Assembly: GCF_001721045.1 (NCBI RefSeq)
Contig: NZ_MDER01000086.1
Location: 124,001 to 188,000 of the forward strand
DNA length: 64,000 nucleotides
Direction of reading: 5' to 3'
Source of the DNA: Paenibacillus nuruki
GTDB taxonomy: Bacteria; Bacillota; Bacilli; Paenibacillales; Paenibacillaceae
The notes below the pieces were generated by a model that was not told the DNA's origin, did not search any database, and saw only the letters and a program-made list of their open reading frames with translations. This document shows positions 55,346 to 64,000 of the stretch, one piece after another; the first letter of the stretch is position 1; each line of letters opens with the position of its first letter. The position numbers were made by a program, and so were the translations under genes.

Positions 55346-56251
55346 CATAGCAATTCGAGCAGCTCCTACCATGCCTGCATGATTACCTAATTGTGCAGGC
55401 ATTAATAATACTGGTCTACCGCCCAATTCTTGAATACGTTGAAGAAGTAATTCCCACCACGTTCCACGTGTAACAATTACACCGCCACCGATCACAATCG
55501 CCTGTGGATCGAAGATTTGATCCATATTAATAATCGTATTTGCCAGATCATTGATCCATCCGTCCAATATAAATAATGCTTCTGCTGTGCCTTGCTTGGC
55601 TTCTCTCATCAAAGTATATGCATTCCAACCGGGTACATACTCATCTGCACGACGATGTAGTGCTGTGCCTGAAATATATTGTTCAACACATCCTTTTTTA
55701 CCACAATTACAAGGTAAGCCTCCAGGGTGTAGAATCATATGCCCTAATTCACCAGCTCCTCCGTATTGACCGGAGATCACTTCGCCATAGTGAACAAGCG
55801 CACCACCTACTCCTGTTCCGATCGTTAGCATGATAGAAGATTGTACCTGAGAAGATGCACCAATCCAGTCTTCTCCTGCGGCGGCAGCATGAGCATCATT
55901 GACAATCCATGATGGTAGTCCTGTTGAAGCGGTAACCAATTCAGCCAGTCGCATCCCTTTCCATCCCGGCAAATTATCAGTCGCATCAATTACGATCCCA
56001 CTTTCACGATCGATTCGACCTGCGGAACCGATACCGATACCATGAACCGAGATAAAGCGTTGTTTCACACTATCATAGACAATACTTTTGAGTTCATTGG
56101 CGATATATAAGACTCGTCCTAATATAAATTCAGCACCTTGTTCTGCTTGGGTAGGCAACTCCATACGTTCAATCATCTGTCCCTGCTCATTTACCAAAGC
56201 ACCTTTAATGCCAGTGCCTCCTATATCTATTCCGATCCAGCATGATTGCAT
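55328..56251 (-). CDS. ROK-family sugar kinase
   Basis: A 307-aa kinase. DIGGTGIKGALV (phosphate motif) at the start, IVNDAHAAAAGE (catalytic Asp, about 117), the ROK zinc site with CNCGKKGCVEQY (C-x-C-x4-C) and GVGGALVHYGE. It phosphorylates glucose or a related sugar inside the cell. It lies 225 bp downstream of the alpha-glucosidase gene on the same strand, consistent with using the glucose released. Confidence 0.92.
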   Translation of the reverse strand: MQSCWIGIDIGGTGIKGALVNEQGQMIERMELPTQAEQGAEFILGRVLYIANELKSIVYDSVKQRFISVHGIGIGSAGRIDRESGIVIDATDNLPGWKGMRLAELVTASTGLPSWIVNDAHAAAAGEDWIGASSQVQSSIMLTIGTGVGGALVHYGEVISGQYGGAGELGHMILHPGGLPCNCGKKGCVEQYISGTALHRRADEYVPGWNAYTLMREAKQGTAEALFILDGWINDLANTIINMDQIFDPQAIVIGGGVIVTRGTWWELLLQRIQELGGRPVLLMPAQLGNHAGMVGAARIAMLNAQL

Positions 56252-56429
56252 GTATTCATCTCCAATATCATTAGATTTCTATGTAATATAATCATCTAAG
56301 ACAGTTCACATCTATTTTATAATTTATCAATCTAGTCTAAAAGCTCATTTGGGTAGTTATCATCATTATCGTCTTTTTATTTAAAATCATAAGTAAAAAT
56401 GAAGATATCTACTTATATCATAACATGGT

Positions 56430-56478
56430 AAAAGGTCATCTCCTTCACCAATCTCTGTGAAAGAAATGACCTTTTTTT
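56430..56478 (-). terminator. Terminator after the alpha-glucosidase gene
   Basis: Stem AAAAGGTCAT / ATGACCTTTT with additional inner pairs. It overlaps the stop codon of the GH31 gene and separates the sugar-use operon from the ROK gene. Confidence 0.75.
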
Positions 56479-58915
56479 AGACTTTTAGAATCCATTCATT
56501 TTGTTCGGTATCCAATACTTGAATTAAAATATCGCCACTTTGTTCATCCATACTCCAGCCTGTTTTCCCTTCAGCCAGATCATCCAATGTGATTGACTCT
56601 AGCCCTACAATTTCGGATGGCGTAAATTCAGGTTGACGTAATGTAAAGCGCAATTGATCACGTACAGCTACATATTCTCTATGAGCATAGCGCATCGACA
56701 ACCGTAATCCATCGGTCTCCCCTTGTACACGAATATCCAGCTTCGAGTGCTTGCCATTTTCATAAGCAAATGTTTCTCCATCATCTTCATATAGACTGTA
56801 TGCCGCGGTAAATGAATCATCTGCAATCGCACCATAAATATGGAATGTAATCGAATCGTCAGCTTGATCACCGGTATATTGACGTAAAGATCCTTCAACT
56901 ACAATCGAACTTGCACGGATAAACATCGGTAATACATCCAGCGGAGCATCAACTAATATATGCTTGCCTCCTTGATGACGTTCACCTGTCCAGTAATCAT
57001 GCCATATGCCTTCTGGTAAATACACTGCACGACAGTACGTATCCGGTCGGTAGATCGGTGCAATTAATACATCGGCACCTACAAGAAATTGATCACATAG
57101 ATTCGTCACTTGTGGATCGCGTGGATATTCTAGAATCAATGGACGAATAATTGGCATTCCTGTCTGAGACGCTTCATGAAATAGATTGTACAGATGGGGT
57201 AACCAGCGATAACGTAGCCCGATATATTCACGCAAAACACCTTCAATCTGCTCACCAAACGACCACGGTTCCTGACGTGTTGTGCCCAGAGAAGAGTGAT
57301 TCCGACAATACGGGAAAAAGGCTCCCATCTGCGTCCATCTTACCAATAACTGTGCAGACGTATGATGTGCGAATCCGCCAATATCAGGCCCTGCAAAAGG
57401 TAATCCGGATAGACCCATATTAAGTACCATTGGAATCGCCATCGCCATATGCTCCCAGAAGCTACGATTATCCCCTGTCCAGATAGCCGCATACCGCTGA
57501 ATACCTGAATAGCCTGCACGGGTCAAAATAAACGGACGACGACCATTCATATGATCTTTCATACCTTCATATGTCGCTTTGGACATTAATAATCCGTACA
57601 AATTATGCAATTCTTCATGTGTCATTGGCTTGCCATTATTTTTGTGAATCACATCCAAGTCCATCGTTTTCAATGTATTAAAAACAGCCGGTTCATTCAT
57701 ATCATTCCAGATGCCTTCTATTCCGAGTGAGGTATAATATTCATGCAATTGACCCCACCACTCCGCTGTTCGATTATCTGTGAAATCAGGAAAAGCGCTG
57801 GTACCCGGCCATACATCTCCGAAATAGATATCTCCTTCTAAGTAACGGCAGAAATGATCTTCTTGCACCCCTTCACGATATACGGGATATTTAGGATCTT
57901 TTTTCACGCCGGGATCGACGATTGGTACGATACGAATCCCCATGTCCTTCAGTTCAGAGATCATACCTTTCGGATCAGGAAAGCGAATTTTATCAAACGT
58001 AAATACCCGATACCCTTCCATATAATGAATATCTAGATAGATCACATCACACGGAATATCTTTCTCACGGAAATCACGTGCTAACTGCATCACTTCACTC
58101 TGGTTCATATAACTATAACGGGATTGATGATAACCAAGCGCCCATTTGGGTGGTAAAGAGATACGTCCGGTCATAGCAGTATACCGACGAATTACATCTT
58201 TCAATTCCGGTCCATAGATAAAGTAAATATCGTATTCACCTGTAGAACATCCAATCGTATAGGCTACACCATGTGAACGCATATCAAAGTCTGAACGTCC
58301 CGGGTTATCCAAGAAAATGCCATATGTGGTCTCGCCTTGCATATGCAGCAATAATGGAATCGATTCATACAACGCTTCGATCTCTGGCATATGTGGAGCA
58401 TACACATCCGTATTCCACATCGTATACCGTTCTCCACGTTTATCAAGAAAGCTCGACTTTTCCCCTAAGCCATAAAAGTGCGAGCCTTCTTGCATATTGA
58501 ACAATCCATTTGTTGCTCCACGCGGACTCCAACTGACTGTTTCTTGACGGGCAATCTCTTGACCATTCTTGTCTAACACCGTTAGTGCAAACGTTTGCCT
58601 ATTGAGCAAAACTTGAATAACCGATGTTGTAAAAACAAGGTTTTCTTCATTTTCTTCAACTTCTGGTTGAGATGTTTCTGTGCGAGGTAATATGGCTATC
58701 GTTGTCGATAGATCAGGATATTCTCCTTGAAATACTTTGAAGCGAAATTCGCCATCTGATAAAAAAATAAGCGCCGCATGACTGCGTTCTCCGTAACAAA
58801 GGTAAACTCCATTATGTTCTTGCCAGCGAATCATATGTCCAAATGAGTTCCATGTTTCTTGCACGACAGGTAATCCTGCTTTGTCCGGGTGTATCGCTTC
58901 GCTAGTATCTTCCAT
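56477..58915 (-). CDS. Alpha-glucosidase, glycoside hydrolase family 31
   Basis: An 812-aa GH31 enzyme that cuts terminal alpha-linked glucose. N-terminal beta-sandwich to about 250, then the barrel: YHQSRYSYMNQ, DVIYLDIHYM, GIWNDMNEPAVF (Asp nucleophile), ILTRAGYSGIQRYAAIWTGDNRSFWEH (acid/base Asp). No signal peptide, so it is cytosolic and acts on imported oligosaccharides. GGAGGGG is 9 nt before the ATG at 58915; the upstream ATG at 58969 is rejected. It lies downstream of the ABC importer genes. Confidence 0.92.
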   Translation of the reverse strand: MEDTSEAIHPDKAGLPVVQETWNSFGHMIRWQEHNGVYLCYGERSHAALIFLSDGEFRFKVFQGEYPDLSTTIAILPRTETSQPEVEENEENLVFTTSVIQVLLNRQTFALTVLDKNGQEIARQETVSWSPRGATNGLFNMQEGSHFYGLGEKSSFLDKRGERYTMWNTDVYAPHMPEIEALYESIPLLLHMQGETTYGIFLDNPGRSDFDMRSHGVAYTIGCSTGEYDIYFIYGPELKDVIRRYTAMTGRISLPPKWALGYHQSRYSYMNQSEVMQLARDFREKDIPCDVIYLDIHYMEGYRVFTFDKIRFPDPKGMISELKDMGIRIVPIVDPGVKKDPKYPVYREGVQEDHFCRYLEGDIYFGDVWPGTSAFPDFTDNRTAEWWGQLHEYYTSLGIEGIWNDMNEPAVFNTLKTMDLDVIHKNNGKPMTHEELHNLYGLLMSKATYEGMKDHMNGRRPFILTRAGYSGIQRYAAIWTGDNRSFWEHMAMAIPMVLNMGLSGLPFAGPDIGGFAHHTSAQLLVRWTQMGAFFPYCRNHSSLGTTRQEPWSFGEQIEGVLREYIGLRYRWLPHLYNLFHEASQTGMPIIRPLILEYPRDPQVTNLCDQFLVGADVLIAPIYRPDTYCRAVYLPEGIWHDYWTGERHQGGKHILVDAPLDVLPMFIRASSIVVEGSLRQYTGDQADDSITFHIYGAIADDSFTAAYSLYEDDGETFAYENGKHSKLDIRVQGETDGLRLSMRYAHREYVAVRDQLRFTLRQPEFTPSEIVGLESITLDDLAEGKTGWSMDEQSGDILIQVLDTEQNEWILKV

Positions 58916-58968
58916 TCTACTTTTCCCCTCCACTTTGGCTTTTGGTGGGACATGATATACCTTGATCA

Positions 58969-59008
58969 TAGATCAGGCTTACGCCTGCTACTCGCTTAGC
59001 CTGATCTA
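58969..59008 (-). promoter_or_regulatory. Intercistronic stem-loop between binding protein and GH31 genes
   Basis: A perfect 11-bp stem TAGATCAGGCT (58969-58979) with AGCCTGATCTA (58998-59008), 18-nt loop, with no T-run after it on the minus strand. It lies after the binding-protein stop and 38 nt before the GH31 ribosome site. Such hairpins often protect the upstream mRNA and set gene ratios. Confidence 0.6.
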
Positions 59009-59031
59009 CGACAAGACCTATTCATGTCAGA

Positions 59032-60300
59032 CTATCTTAATTGTAAATTAACCCATTCTGCTTGCATTTGTTCCAGCATCTCATCTCTAGTCAACTCGCC
59101 AGCGATGTATGCTTGAATCGTACTGCCGTAATCTTTGGTTAATCCTGTTGCAAATCGTGGGAATACCCATTGGAGCGTTTTGCCTGCTTCATTGTATTTT
59201 ACAATATCTGAACCGATAGGACCTAGCTGTTTATCGGTGGTAGGAATACTTTTGAAAGCAGGTATAAATTTAAATTCGTCAGTGATATAGTGTTTTCCTG
59301 TATCTGAAGTCACTAACCAATTTAAAAATTCTTTTGCTTCTGCTTTAACCGGTGAATTTTTGTTCACAATCCAGTTGTTAGGCACGCTGACAAATAGACG
59401 ATCATTTTCTTGCTTATCATTATTAATCGGGATAGGCATAAGTCCAATATTCATATTCGGCTTAATCCCGTCAATCTGTACCTGTGTCCAGTTCCCTTGT
59501 TGCATCATTGCGGCTTTACCATTGGCGAACAACGTCACCTGTGTATTGTAATCCGTCGTTAACGGATTATTATTTCCGTATTTCACCATCAGATCAACCA
59601 GATTCAACCAGTCTGTAAATTTCTCGTTTCCTGGAATCTGTGCTGTACCTGCATCCAATTGTTGTAGAAATTGTACAGGATCACTTTGATGTGCAAACGG
59701 AATATTGGAATTATGATTCCCTAACACCCACCATTCTTGGAATGCATTTGAGAATGGAATATAACCGGCAGCTTTCAGCTTTTCACAGACGGCTTGTAAT
59801 TCTTCTAATGTGGTAGGTAATTCTTTAATCCCTACTTTATCAAAAATATCTTTGTTATAAATAAATCCATATCCTTCTAAACCGATCGGTTGTCCATAGA
59901 TATGCCCGTCACGACTAATAGATTCTTTCGCTCCATCGACCAGATCGCTCACCCACGGCTGATCTGACAAATCTTCCATGTATTCAAACCACAGATTCAT
60001 TTCTTCATATCCACCGTTACTGAAAATATCAGGTTCATCCCCTGAAGCAAATTTGGCTTTAAGCGAAGCCGCATAATCACTACCGCCACCGACAGACTGA
60101 ATATCCAACTTCACGCCAGGATGCGTTTTTTCATACTCTACTTTTAATTTGGCAAGTGCATCAGAGATTTCTACTTTATATTGATAAATATGAATCGTTT
60201 TGGTTCCACCTGCATCTTCTGTATTCTGATTGCCACAACCGGATAATACTGTCGCTAATCCGAATAGCAAAGTCAGTGGTAGTAAAAGTATTTTTTTCAT
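59032..60300 (-). CDS. Carbohydrate ABC transporter substrate-binding lipoprotein
   Basis: A 422-aa family 1 binding protein. The signal ends in VLSGCG (Cys about 22); the mature protein starts with IHIYQYKVEISDALAKLKVEYEK and shows YNKDIFDKVGI, FANGKAAMMQQGNWT and FVSVPNNWIV, typical of oligosaccharide binders. It delivers a sugar, probably an alpha-glucoside given the GH31 neighbour, to the permeases encoded upstream. Confidence 0.92.
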   Translation of the reverse strand: MKKILLLPLTLLFGLATVLSGCGNQNTEDAGGTKTIHIYQYKVEISDALAKLKVEYEKTHPGVKLDIQSVGGGSDYAASLKAKFASGDEPDIFSNGGYEEMNLWFEYMEDLSDQPWVSDLVDGAKESISRDGHIYGQPIGLEGYGFIYNKDIFDKVGIKELPTTLEELQAVCEKLKAAGYIPFSNAFQEWWVLGNHNSNIPFAHQSDPVQFLQQLDAGTAQIPGNEKFTDWLNLVDLMVKYGNNNPLTTDYNTQVTLFANGKAAMMQQGNWTQVQIDGIKPNMNIGLMPIPINNDKQENDRLFVSVPNNWIVNKNSPVKAEAKEFLNWLVTSDTGKHYITDEFKFIPAFKSIPTTDKQLGPIGSDIVKYNEAGKTLQWVFPRFATGLTKDYGSTIQAYIAGELTRDEMLEQMQAEWVNLQLR

Positions 60301-60382
60301 ACTTCGATCCTCCTGTTTTGCTGATTTAGATTTTTTCTCTATTTCATTTTGAATATTAATTGTAGTTCAGAGAATCTTCCTA

Positions 60383-61219
60383 TTAACCTTTAACTGATCC
60401 TGAAGTGATACCTTCGATAATATAACGCTGCATAAACAGGAAGAAAATAATAATAGGCGTAATACCAAGTACCAACGCAGGTAATGCCATATCCCACTGC
60501 TTCGTGTATTGACCGAAGAAGCTATACGTTGCGATAGGAATGGTGCGTAATTCTGGACTCGATAAGATTAGAGAAGGCAAAAGATAATCGTTCCAGATCC
60601 ATAATGTGTTCAGAATAATAACTGTTACAAACATCGGCTGCATTAATGGACACACAATACGGAAAAACACACCATAACGTGAAGAACCATCTACACGCGC
60701 CGCTTGTTCAATTTCAAGAGGAACCGTTTTGACGAATCCGTGGAAAAGAAACACAGATAACGGTGCTCCAAATCCAAGATAACTTACGATCAATCCGTAC
60801 ATGCTATTATTCAAACGATATTTACTTGCCATTTCCATTAGTGGCAACATGATCGATTGAAAAGGAATAACCATCGCAGCAACAAATACGAAAAACAGAA
60901 TGCGATTAAACAAAGAAGGCTGACGTACCATCTGATAAGCCGCCATTGAACTGATTAAGACGAGCAATAGATTACTAACGATCGTAACGATCAATGAATT
61001 TTTAAGTGCTGTAGGAAAATCAATAGCTGTCCATGCTTTGGCATAATTGCTCCATAAATAAGCTTGCGGCAAGCCTGCTGAATTGGACAAAATGTCTGCA
61101 AATGACTTAACAGAGTTGACCAATAGAAAATAAAACGGAATCAGGAAGATTAAGCCGACAATCACAACAATAATTTCGAGAATCAGTGTACGGACACCGT
61201 ATCGTTTTTGAATATCCAT
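60383..61219 (-). CDS. Carbohydrate ABC permease, MalG type
   Basis: A 278-aa membrane protein with six TM helices. The EAA loop reads EQAARVDGSSRYGVFFRIVCPLMQP (split: EQAARVDGSSR then VFFRIVCPLM). It pairs with the MalF-type permease, whose stop overlaps its start. Confidence 0.92.
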   Translation of the reverse strand: MDIQKRYGVRTLILEIIVVIVGLIFLIPFYFLLVNSVKSFADILSNSAGLPQAYLWSNYAKAWTAIDFPTALKNSLIVTIVSNLLLVLISSMAAYQMVRQPSLFNRILFFVFVAAMVIPFQSIMLPLMEMASKYRLNNSMYGLIVSYLGFGAPLSVFLFHGFVKTVPLEIEQAARVDGSSRYGVFFRIVCPLMQPMFVTVIILNTLWIWNDYLLPSLILSSPELRTIPIATYSFFGQYTKQWDMALPALVLGITPIIIFFLFMQRYIIEGITSGSVKG

Positions 61220-62100
61220 TACAGTTCAACCTCCCTGCTTTTCGTCAGACGTACCTGCACACTGGTAATCAGTGCAACAATCACGAAGAAAATAACAGCT
61301 TTTGCTGTACCTAAGCCTAGACGATTATTGGTAAAGGCTTCATTATAAATATCCAATGCTACCGATTCAGTCGCTTTGAATGGTCCACCATTGGTTAACG
61401 CTAAGTTGAGATCGAACATTTTGAATGCCCATGAGATCGCTAAGAACAAGCAGATCGTAATCGCAGGCATAATTAATGGGAAAATAATATGACGCACTAC
61501 TTGCCAGCGTGTCGCTCCATCAATCTCAGCCGATTCCAAAACATCTTTGGGTACATTGTTTAACGACGATATGTAAATAACCATCAAGTAACCTGCGGTC
61601 TGCCAGACAAACACAATCACGATTCCCCAGAATGAAGTAGCGCGATCACCTAACCATGGAAGATTGAATAACGATAATCCAGTAGCTTCACCGACAGCAG
61701 CAAATCCTTTGATAAAAATAAACTGCCAGATGAATCCAAGTAATAATCCACCGATCATATTCGGCATAAAGAAAATCGTACGCATCAGATTACGTGTAAA
61801 TAAAGGCTTAGTCAAAATATACGCTAAAGCAAAGCCTATAACATTGGTAATAATGATGCCTACTACTGTAAAGCGAACAGTAAACCAAAACGCATTTCGG
61901 AAATCAGGATCTTTGGTAACGATATGTGTGTAATTGCTAAATCCAACCCAGTTGATTGTTTTCGAAATCCCATTCCAATCTGTAAATGAGTAGTACAGTC
62001 CCAAAATAAAGGGGATAATCACAATCAATGCAAAAAACAAGGTTGCAGGTCCTACAAAAACAATCTGTTGAATCCATTGTGACGCTTTTTTACCGACCAT
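61219..62100 (-). CDS. Carbohydrate ABC permease, MalF type
   Basis: A 293-aa membrane protein with six TM helices. The EAA loop reads ESAEIDGATRWQVVRHIIFP. ATG at 62100 is 9 nt after AGGAGG; the in-frame TTG at 62106 is too close. It is the first gene of the importer operon; no ATP-binding gene is present, so a shared MsmX-type ATPase elsewhere on the chromosome must power it (family knowledge). Confidence 0.92.
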   Translation of the reverse strand: MVGKKASQWIQQIVFVGPATLFFALIVIIPFILGLYYSFTDWNGISKTINWVGFSNYTHIVTKDPDFRNAFWFTVRFTVVGIIITNVIGFALAYILTKPLFTRNLMRTIFFMPNMIGGLLLGFIWQFIFIKGFAAVGEATGLSLFNLPWLGDRATSFWGIVIVFVWQTAGYLMVIYISSLNNVPKDVLESAEIDGATRWQVVRHIIFPLIMPAITICLFLAISWAFKMFDLNLALTNGGPFKATESVALDIYNEAFTNNRLGLGTAKAVIFFVIVALITSVQVRLTKSREVEL

Positions 62101-62409
62101 ATTCAATGTCCTCCTTCAAGTCCCTTTTATCAGCTGAAACAATCAACATATTGTTATATACCCAAGGTTTGTCAAATTGATGACTGTTTTAGGAATATTC
62201 ATTTCAAATTATGAGAGCGTATTCATTTTTTTGAATCCAATACATGCATATATGAGTATATCCATATGATTACTTTCATCACTTCTGCTAATAGGTGGTA
62301 AATAACTCATCCTGTGTAATTACAGCTTCAAATGGGTATATAGTTAAAGCATTCTGTTTATTGAATGTTAGCTTTACATATAAACTCAAAAAATAAGGAG
62401 GGGCTCCTA
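62101..62409. other. Divergent promoter region of importer and TspO-like genes
   Basis: 309 bp without a gene. On the minus strand TTGACA (62170-62175) and TATGTT (62145-62150) lie 19 bp apart, a possible promoter for the importer operon. The TspO-like gene has AAGGAGG at its 5' end. No regulator gene or clear operator is seen. Confidence 0.4.
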
Positions 62410-63168
62410 TTGTCCAAACTCAATACGTACAAATGGCTTAATGCAGTAGCTATCGCAGCTGTATTGGTTATGAATTATCTAGCAGCGACATTACCGTTAT
62501 TTGGTAGAGGTACAGGTGAAATTTCAGACATGTTCGAAATTCTATTAACACCTGCTAGTTATGCATTTTCCATATGGTCTGTAATCTATCTGCTATTAGT
62601 CGGCTTTGTAATTTATCAATTCCGCAATTCTTCTGAAAGTAACGAAGGAATCGAAGCAGTCGGAATGTGGTTAGTCATCAATTCATTATGTAATATCATC
62701 TGGTTATTCTTCTGGCACTCTTTATTAACTGAGATTGCAACAGTGATTATTATTTTGTTATTATTAACCACCATTGTGTTGTATGTACGCACAAGAAGAA
62801 TCGTTCGTCCTTCTGTAGCGCAGATTATTCTCGTCAAATTACCTTTCAGTATTTATATGGGTTGGGTATCCGTAGCTACTATTTTGAATATAGGGATCGT
62901 CTTACACAAAAATGATTGGTCTGGTTTTGGACTATCACCGACTGTCTGGTCAGTCATTGGACTAATCGTAGGTGCATTGATTGCTCTTGTGATTGGATAT
63001 CGCTATCGTGATAGTATTTATCCGCTTGTCTTTGTATGGGCGTATAGTGCGATTGCATTCAAACATCAAGACTCCCATGCCACATGGTTAACGGCTATTA
63101 TTTTAGCAGTTGTGCTGTTTATCTATGCGATCCTTATCTTCTTTGTTCGTAATCGTACAAGGGATTAA
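62410..63168 (+). CDS. TspO/MBR-family-like membrane protein
   Basis: A 252-aa membrane protein with about seven hydrophobic segments. The PASYAFSIWSVIYLLLVGFVIY segment (split: PASYAFSIWSVIYLLL then GFVIY) resembles the TspO/MBR P-x-x-x-F-x-I-W motif. At 252 aa it is longer than bacterial TspO (about 160), as in a Firmicute subgroup. AAGGAGG is 8 nt before a TTG at 62410; the ATG at 62365 would translate the ribosome site and is rejected. Ligand unknown. Confidence 0.8.
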   Translation: MSKLNTYKWLNAVAIAAVLVMNYLAATLPLFGRGTGEISDMFEILLTPASYAFSIWSVIYLLLVGFVIYQFRNSSESNEGIEAVGMWLVINSLCNIIWLFFWHSLLTEIATVIIILLLLTTIVLYVRTRRIVRPSVAQIILVKLPFSIYMGWVSVATILNIGIVLHKNDWSGFGLSPTVWSVIGLIVGALIALVIGYRYRDSIYPLVFVWAYSAIAFKHQDSHATWLTAIILAVVLFIYAILIFFVRNRTRD

Positions 63169-63220
63169 GAATGTAATAGATATGTAGTGCGATTGTGTTG
63201 CATGATCTTTAATTTGATCA

Positions 63221-63257
63221 AAAAAAGGCGTTCTCTTTTATAGAGAACGCCTTTTTT
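63221..63257. terminator. Bidirectional terminator between TspO-like and ridA genes
   Basis: A perfect 16-bp stem AAAAAAGGCGTTCTCT / AGAGAACGCCTTTTTT with a 5-nt loop, between converging genes. Confidence 0.92.
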
Positions 63258-63268
63258 AGTTCATCTAA

Positions 63269-63649
63269 TTATTTTTTCAAAGCGATAACTTCGATCTCAA
63301 CCAAAGCGTCTTTCGGTAGACGAGCTACCTGTACAGCACTACGTGCCGGATATGGTTCTTTGAAAAATTGACCATAAATCTCATTCATTGCTGCGAAATC
63401 ATTCATATCTTGCAAAAATACAGTCGTTTTGACCACTTGATCTAGACTGCTACCTGCGGCATCTAGAACAGCAGTGACATTTTCAAGAGCTACACGTGCT
63501 TGCTCTTGTACACCTTCTGCTAATTCTCCGCTGACAGGATCAAGACCCAATTGACCGGACGCGAAAATAAAAAGCCCTGTATCAATCGCTTGGGAATAAG
63601 GTCCAAGTGCTCTAGGAGCACGATCGGTAGAAATCGGTTGTTTGCTCAT
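63269..63649 (-). CDS. ridA: RidA-family enamine/imine deaminase
   Basis: A 126-aa trimeric protein that hydrolyses reactive 2-aminoacrylate-type enamines. Motifs: APRALGPYSQAIDTGLFIFASGQ and, near the end, PARSAVQVARLPKDALVEIEVIA (Arg for the carboxylate and Glu for water activation). Full length, single gene. Confidence 0.95.
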   Translation of the reverse strand: MSKQPISTDRAPRALGPYSQAIDTGLFIFASGQLGLDPVSGELAEGVQEQARVALENVTAVLDAAGSSLDQVVKTTVFLQDMNDFAAMNEIYGQFFKEPYPARSAVQVARLPKDALVEIEVIALKK

Positions 63650-63803
63650 TGATCATAACCTCTTTTCATCAAAATAGTGTAATCGAATGTATACTCATAG
63701 TTTGCAGTATGCCTGAACTCATTTTAAGCGTGTACACTGGAGTTTGGCAATTTTTATCTGTTCAATCATGATGATCCTCTGTATGTTGAGTCACTCGTCG
63801 AAT

Positions 63804-64000
63804 TTAAAAGGAATGAGGATTGGGATTTTTCAATACTTTACGTCCTACTGTCAGGGCTAGTAATAACAATAGAATACCTACCGCTGTCTGAAATCCAAAT
63901 ACCTGCACCCATCTAGGCAAAGGCTCAATCCATTCAAAAATCTTACCACCTACCAGTGGCCCGATAAAAGAAGTCAGTCCTGTAATGGCAGAATAGACAG
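63804..64000 (-). CDS. MFS transporter, C-terminal fragment
   Basis: The last 64 codons of a gene that runs off the window. They encode a helix ending (TGLTSFIGPLVGGKIFEW) with the GP-x-x-GG signature of MFS TM helix 11, and a final TM helix before a basic tail. Substrate unknown. The window edge, not a mutation, cuts the gene. Confidence 0.75.
   Translation of the reverse strand, partial: VYSAITGLTSFIGPLVGGKIFEWIEPLPRWVQVFGFQTAVGILLLLLALTVGRKVLKNPNPHSF

Noticed and set aside
62212-62225. A cre-like site (TGAGAGCGTATTCA) upstream of the sugar importer
   Set aside because: Two mismatches to the CcpA consensus, and it lies well upstream of the likely -35 box rather than on the promoter.

Overview
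The window looks like a chromosomal segment of a Paenibacillus-type Bacillota. G+C is moderate to low, Shine-Dalgarno sequences of the AGGAGG type precede most genes, GTG and TTG starts recur, and hairpins with T-runs act as terminators. The genes match this background: UgtP, Xpt, NatA-like and YtrA-like ABC systems, YwaC-type alarmone synthetase, and a carbohydrate ABC importer with no ATPase of its own. I see no tRNA, rRNA, CRISPR array, transposase or prophage. The genus is an inference from gene content, not a measured placement.

Layout. 1-10.6 kb is a run of small regulator/enzyme modules: double GNAT; MerR + aldo/keto reductase; photolyase + endonuclease III with a divergent WYL regulator; SDR with a divergent TetR; acetoacetate decarboxylase + PanE-like reductase with a divergent LysR. 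10.6-16.4 kb holds an M23 lipoprotein, a NatA-like/ABC-2 exporter and a YtrA-type GntR/ABC module. Between the two ABC modules lie four tandem copies of a 74-bp unit, the last of which encodes the tail of an ABC ATPase. 16.6-20.3 kb holds a small protein with a long leader, ugtP, xpt with a terminator-like leader, and an XRE regulator.

20.4-38.0 kb is an exopolysaccharide locus read on the minus strand. Chain-length regulator and tyrosine kinase come first, then a structured ~370-nt leader, galU, initiating sugar transferase, fcl, gmd, Wzx flippase, glycosyltransferases, two left-handed beta-helix acyltransferases, a Wzy-like polymerase, manC and one more glycosyltransferase; ugd lies just downstream. 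It encodes supply of UDP-Glc, UDP-GlcA, GDP-Man and GDP-L-Fuc, so a Wzx/Wzy polymer containing fucose, mannose, glucose and glucuronic acid is the simplest reading. Two uncharacterised genes (38.3-39.2 kb) lie upstream.

39.6-52 kb holds MscL with a zinc-ribbon tail, NUDIX, TrmB, a zinc-ribbon protein, a UvrD-like helicase, a RelP/YwaC-type alarmone synthetase, and an operon of SNF2 helicase, unknown protein, VanY-type carboxypeptidase and lipoprotein. 52-64 kb holds a possible secreted peptide, a proline dehydrogenase-like protein, AraC, CutC, and a sugar-use set (ROK kinase, GH31 alpha-glucosidase, binding protein and two permeases), then TspO-like, RidA and the end of an MFS transporter.

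The most unusual signals are in non-coding DNA: the 74-bp tandem repeat, an EAR-like leader in the polysaccharide operon, a ~200-bp palindrome in the same operon, the xpt leader hairpin with no recognisable purine aptamer, and a ~290-nt leader before a 62-aa protein. Two small unlisted proteins (33 aa membrane peptide; 38-68 aa secreted peptide) are also worth testing. All functions come from reading motifs; no database search was run.
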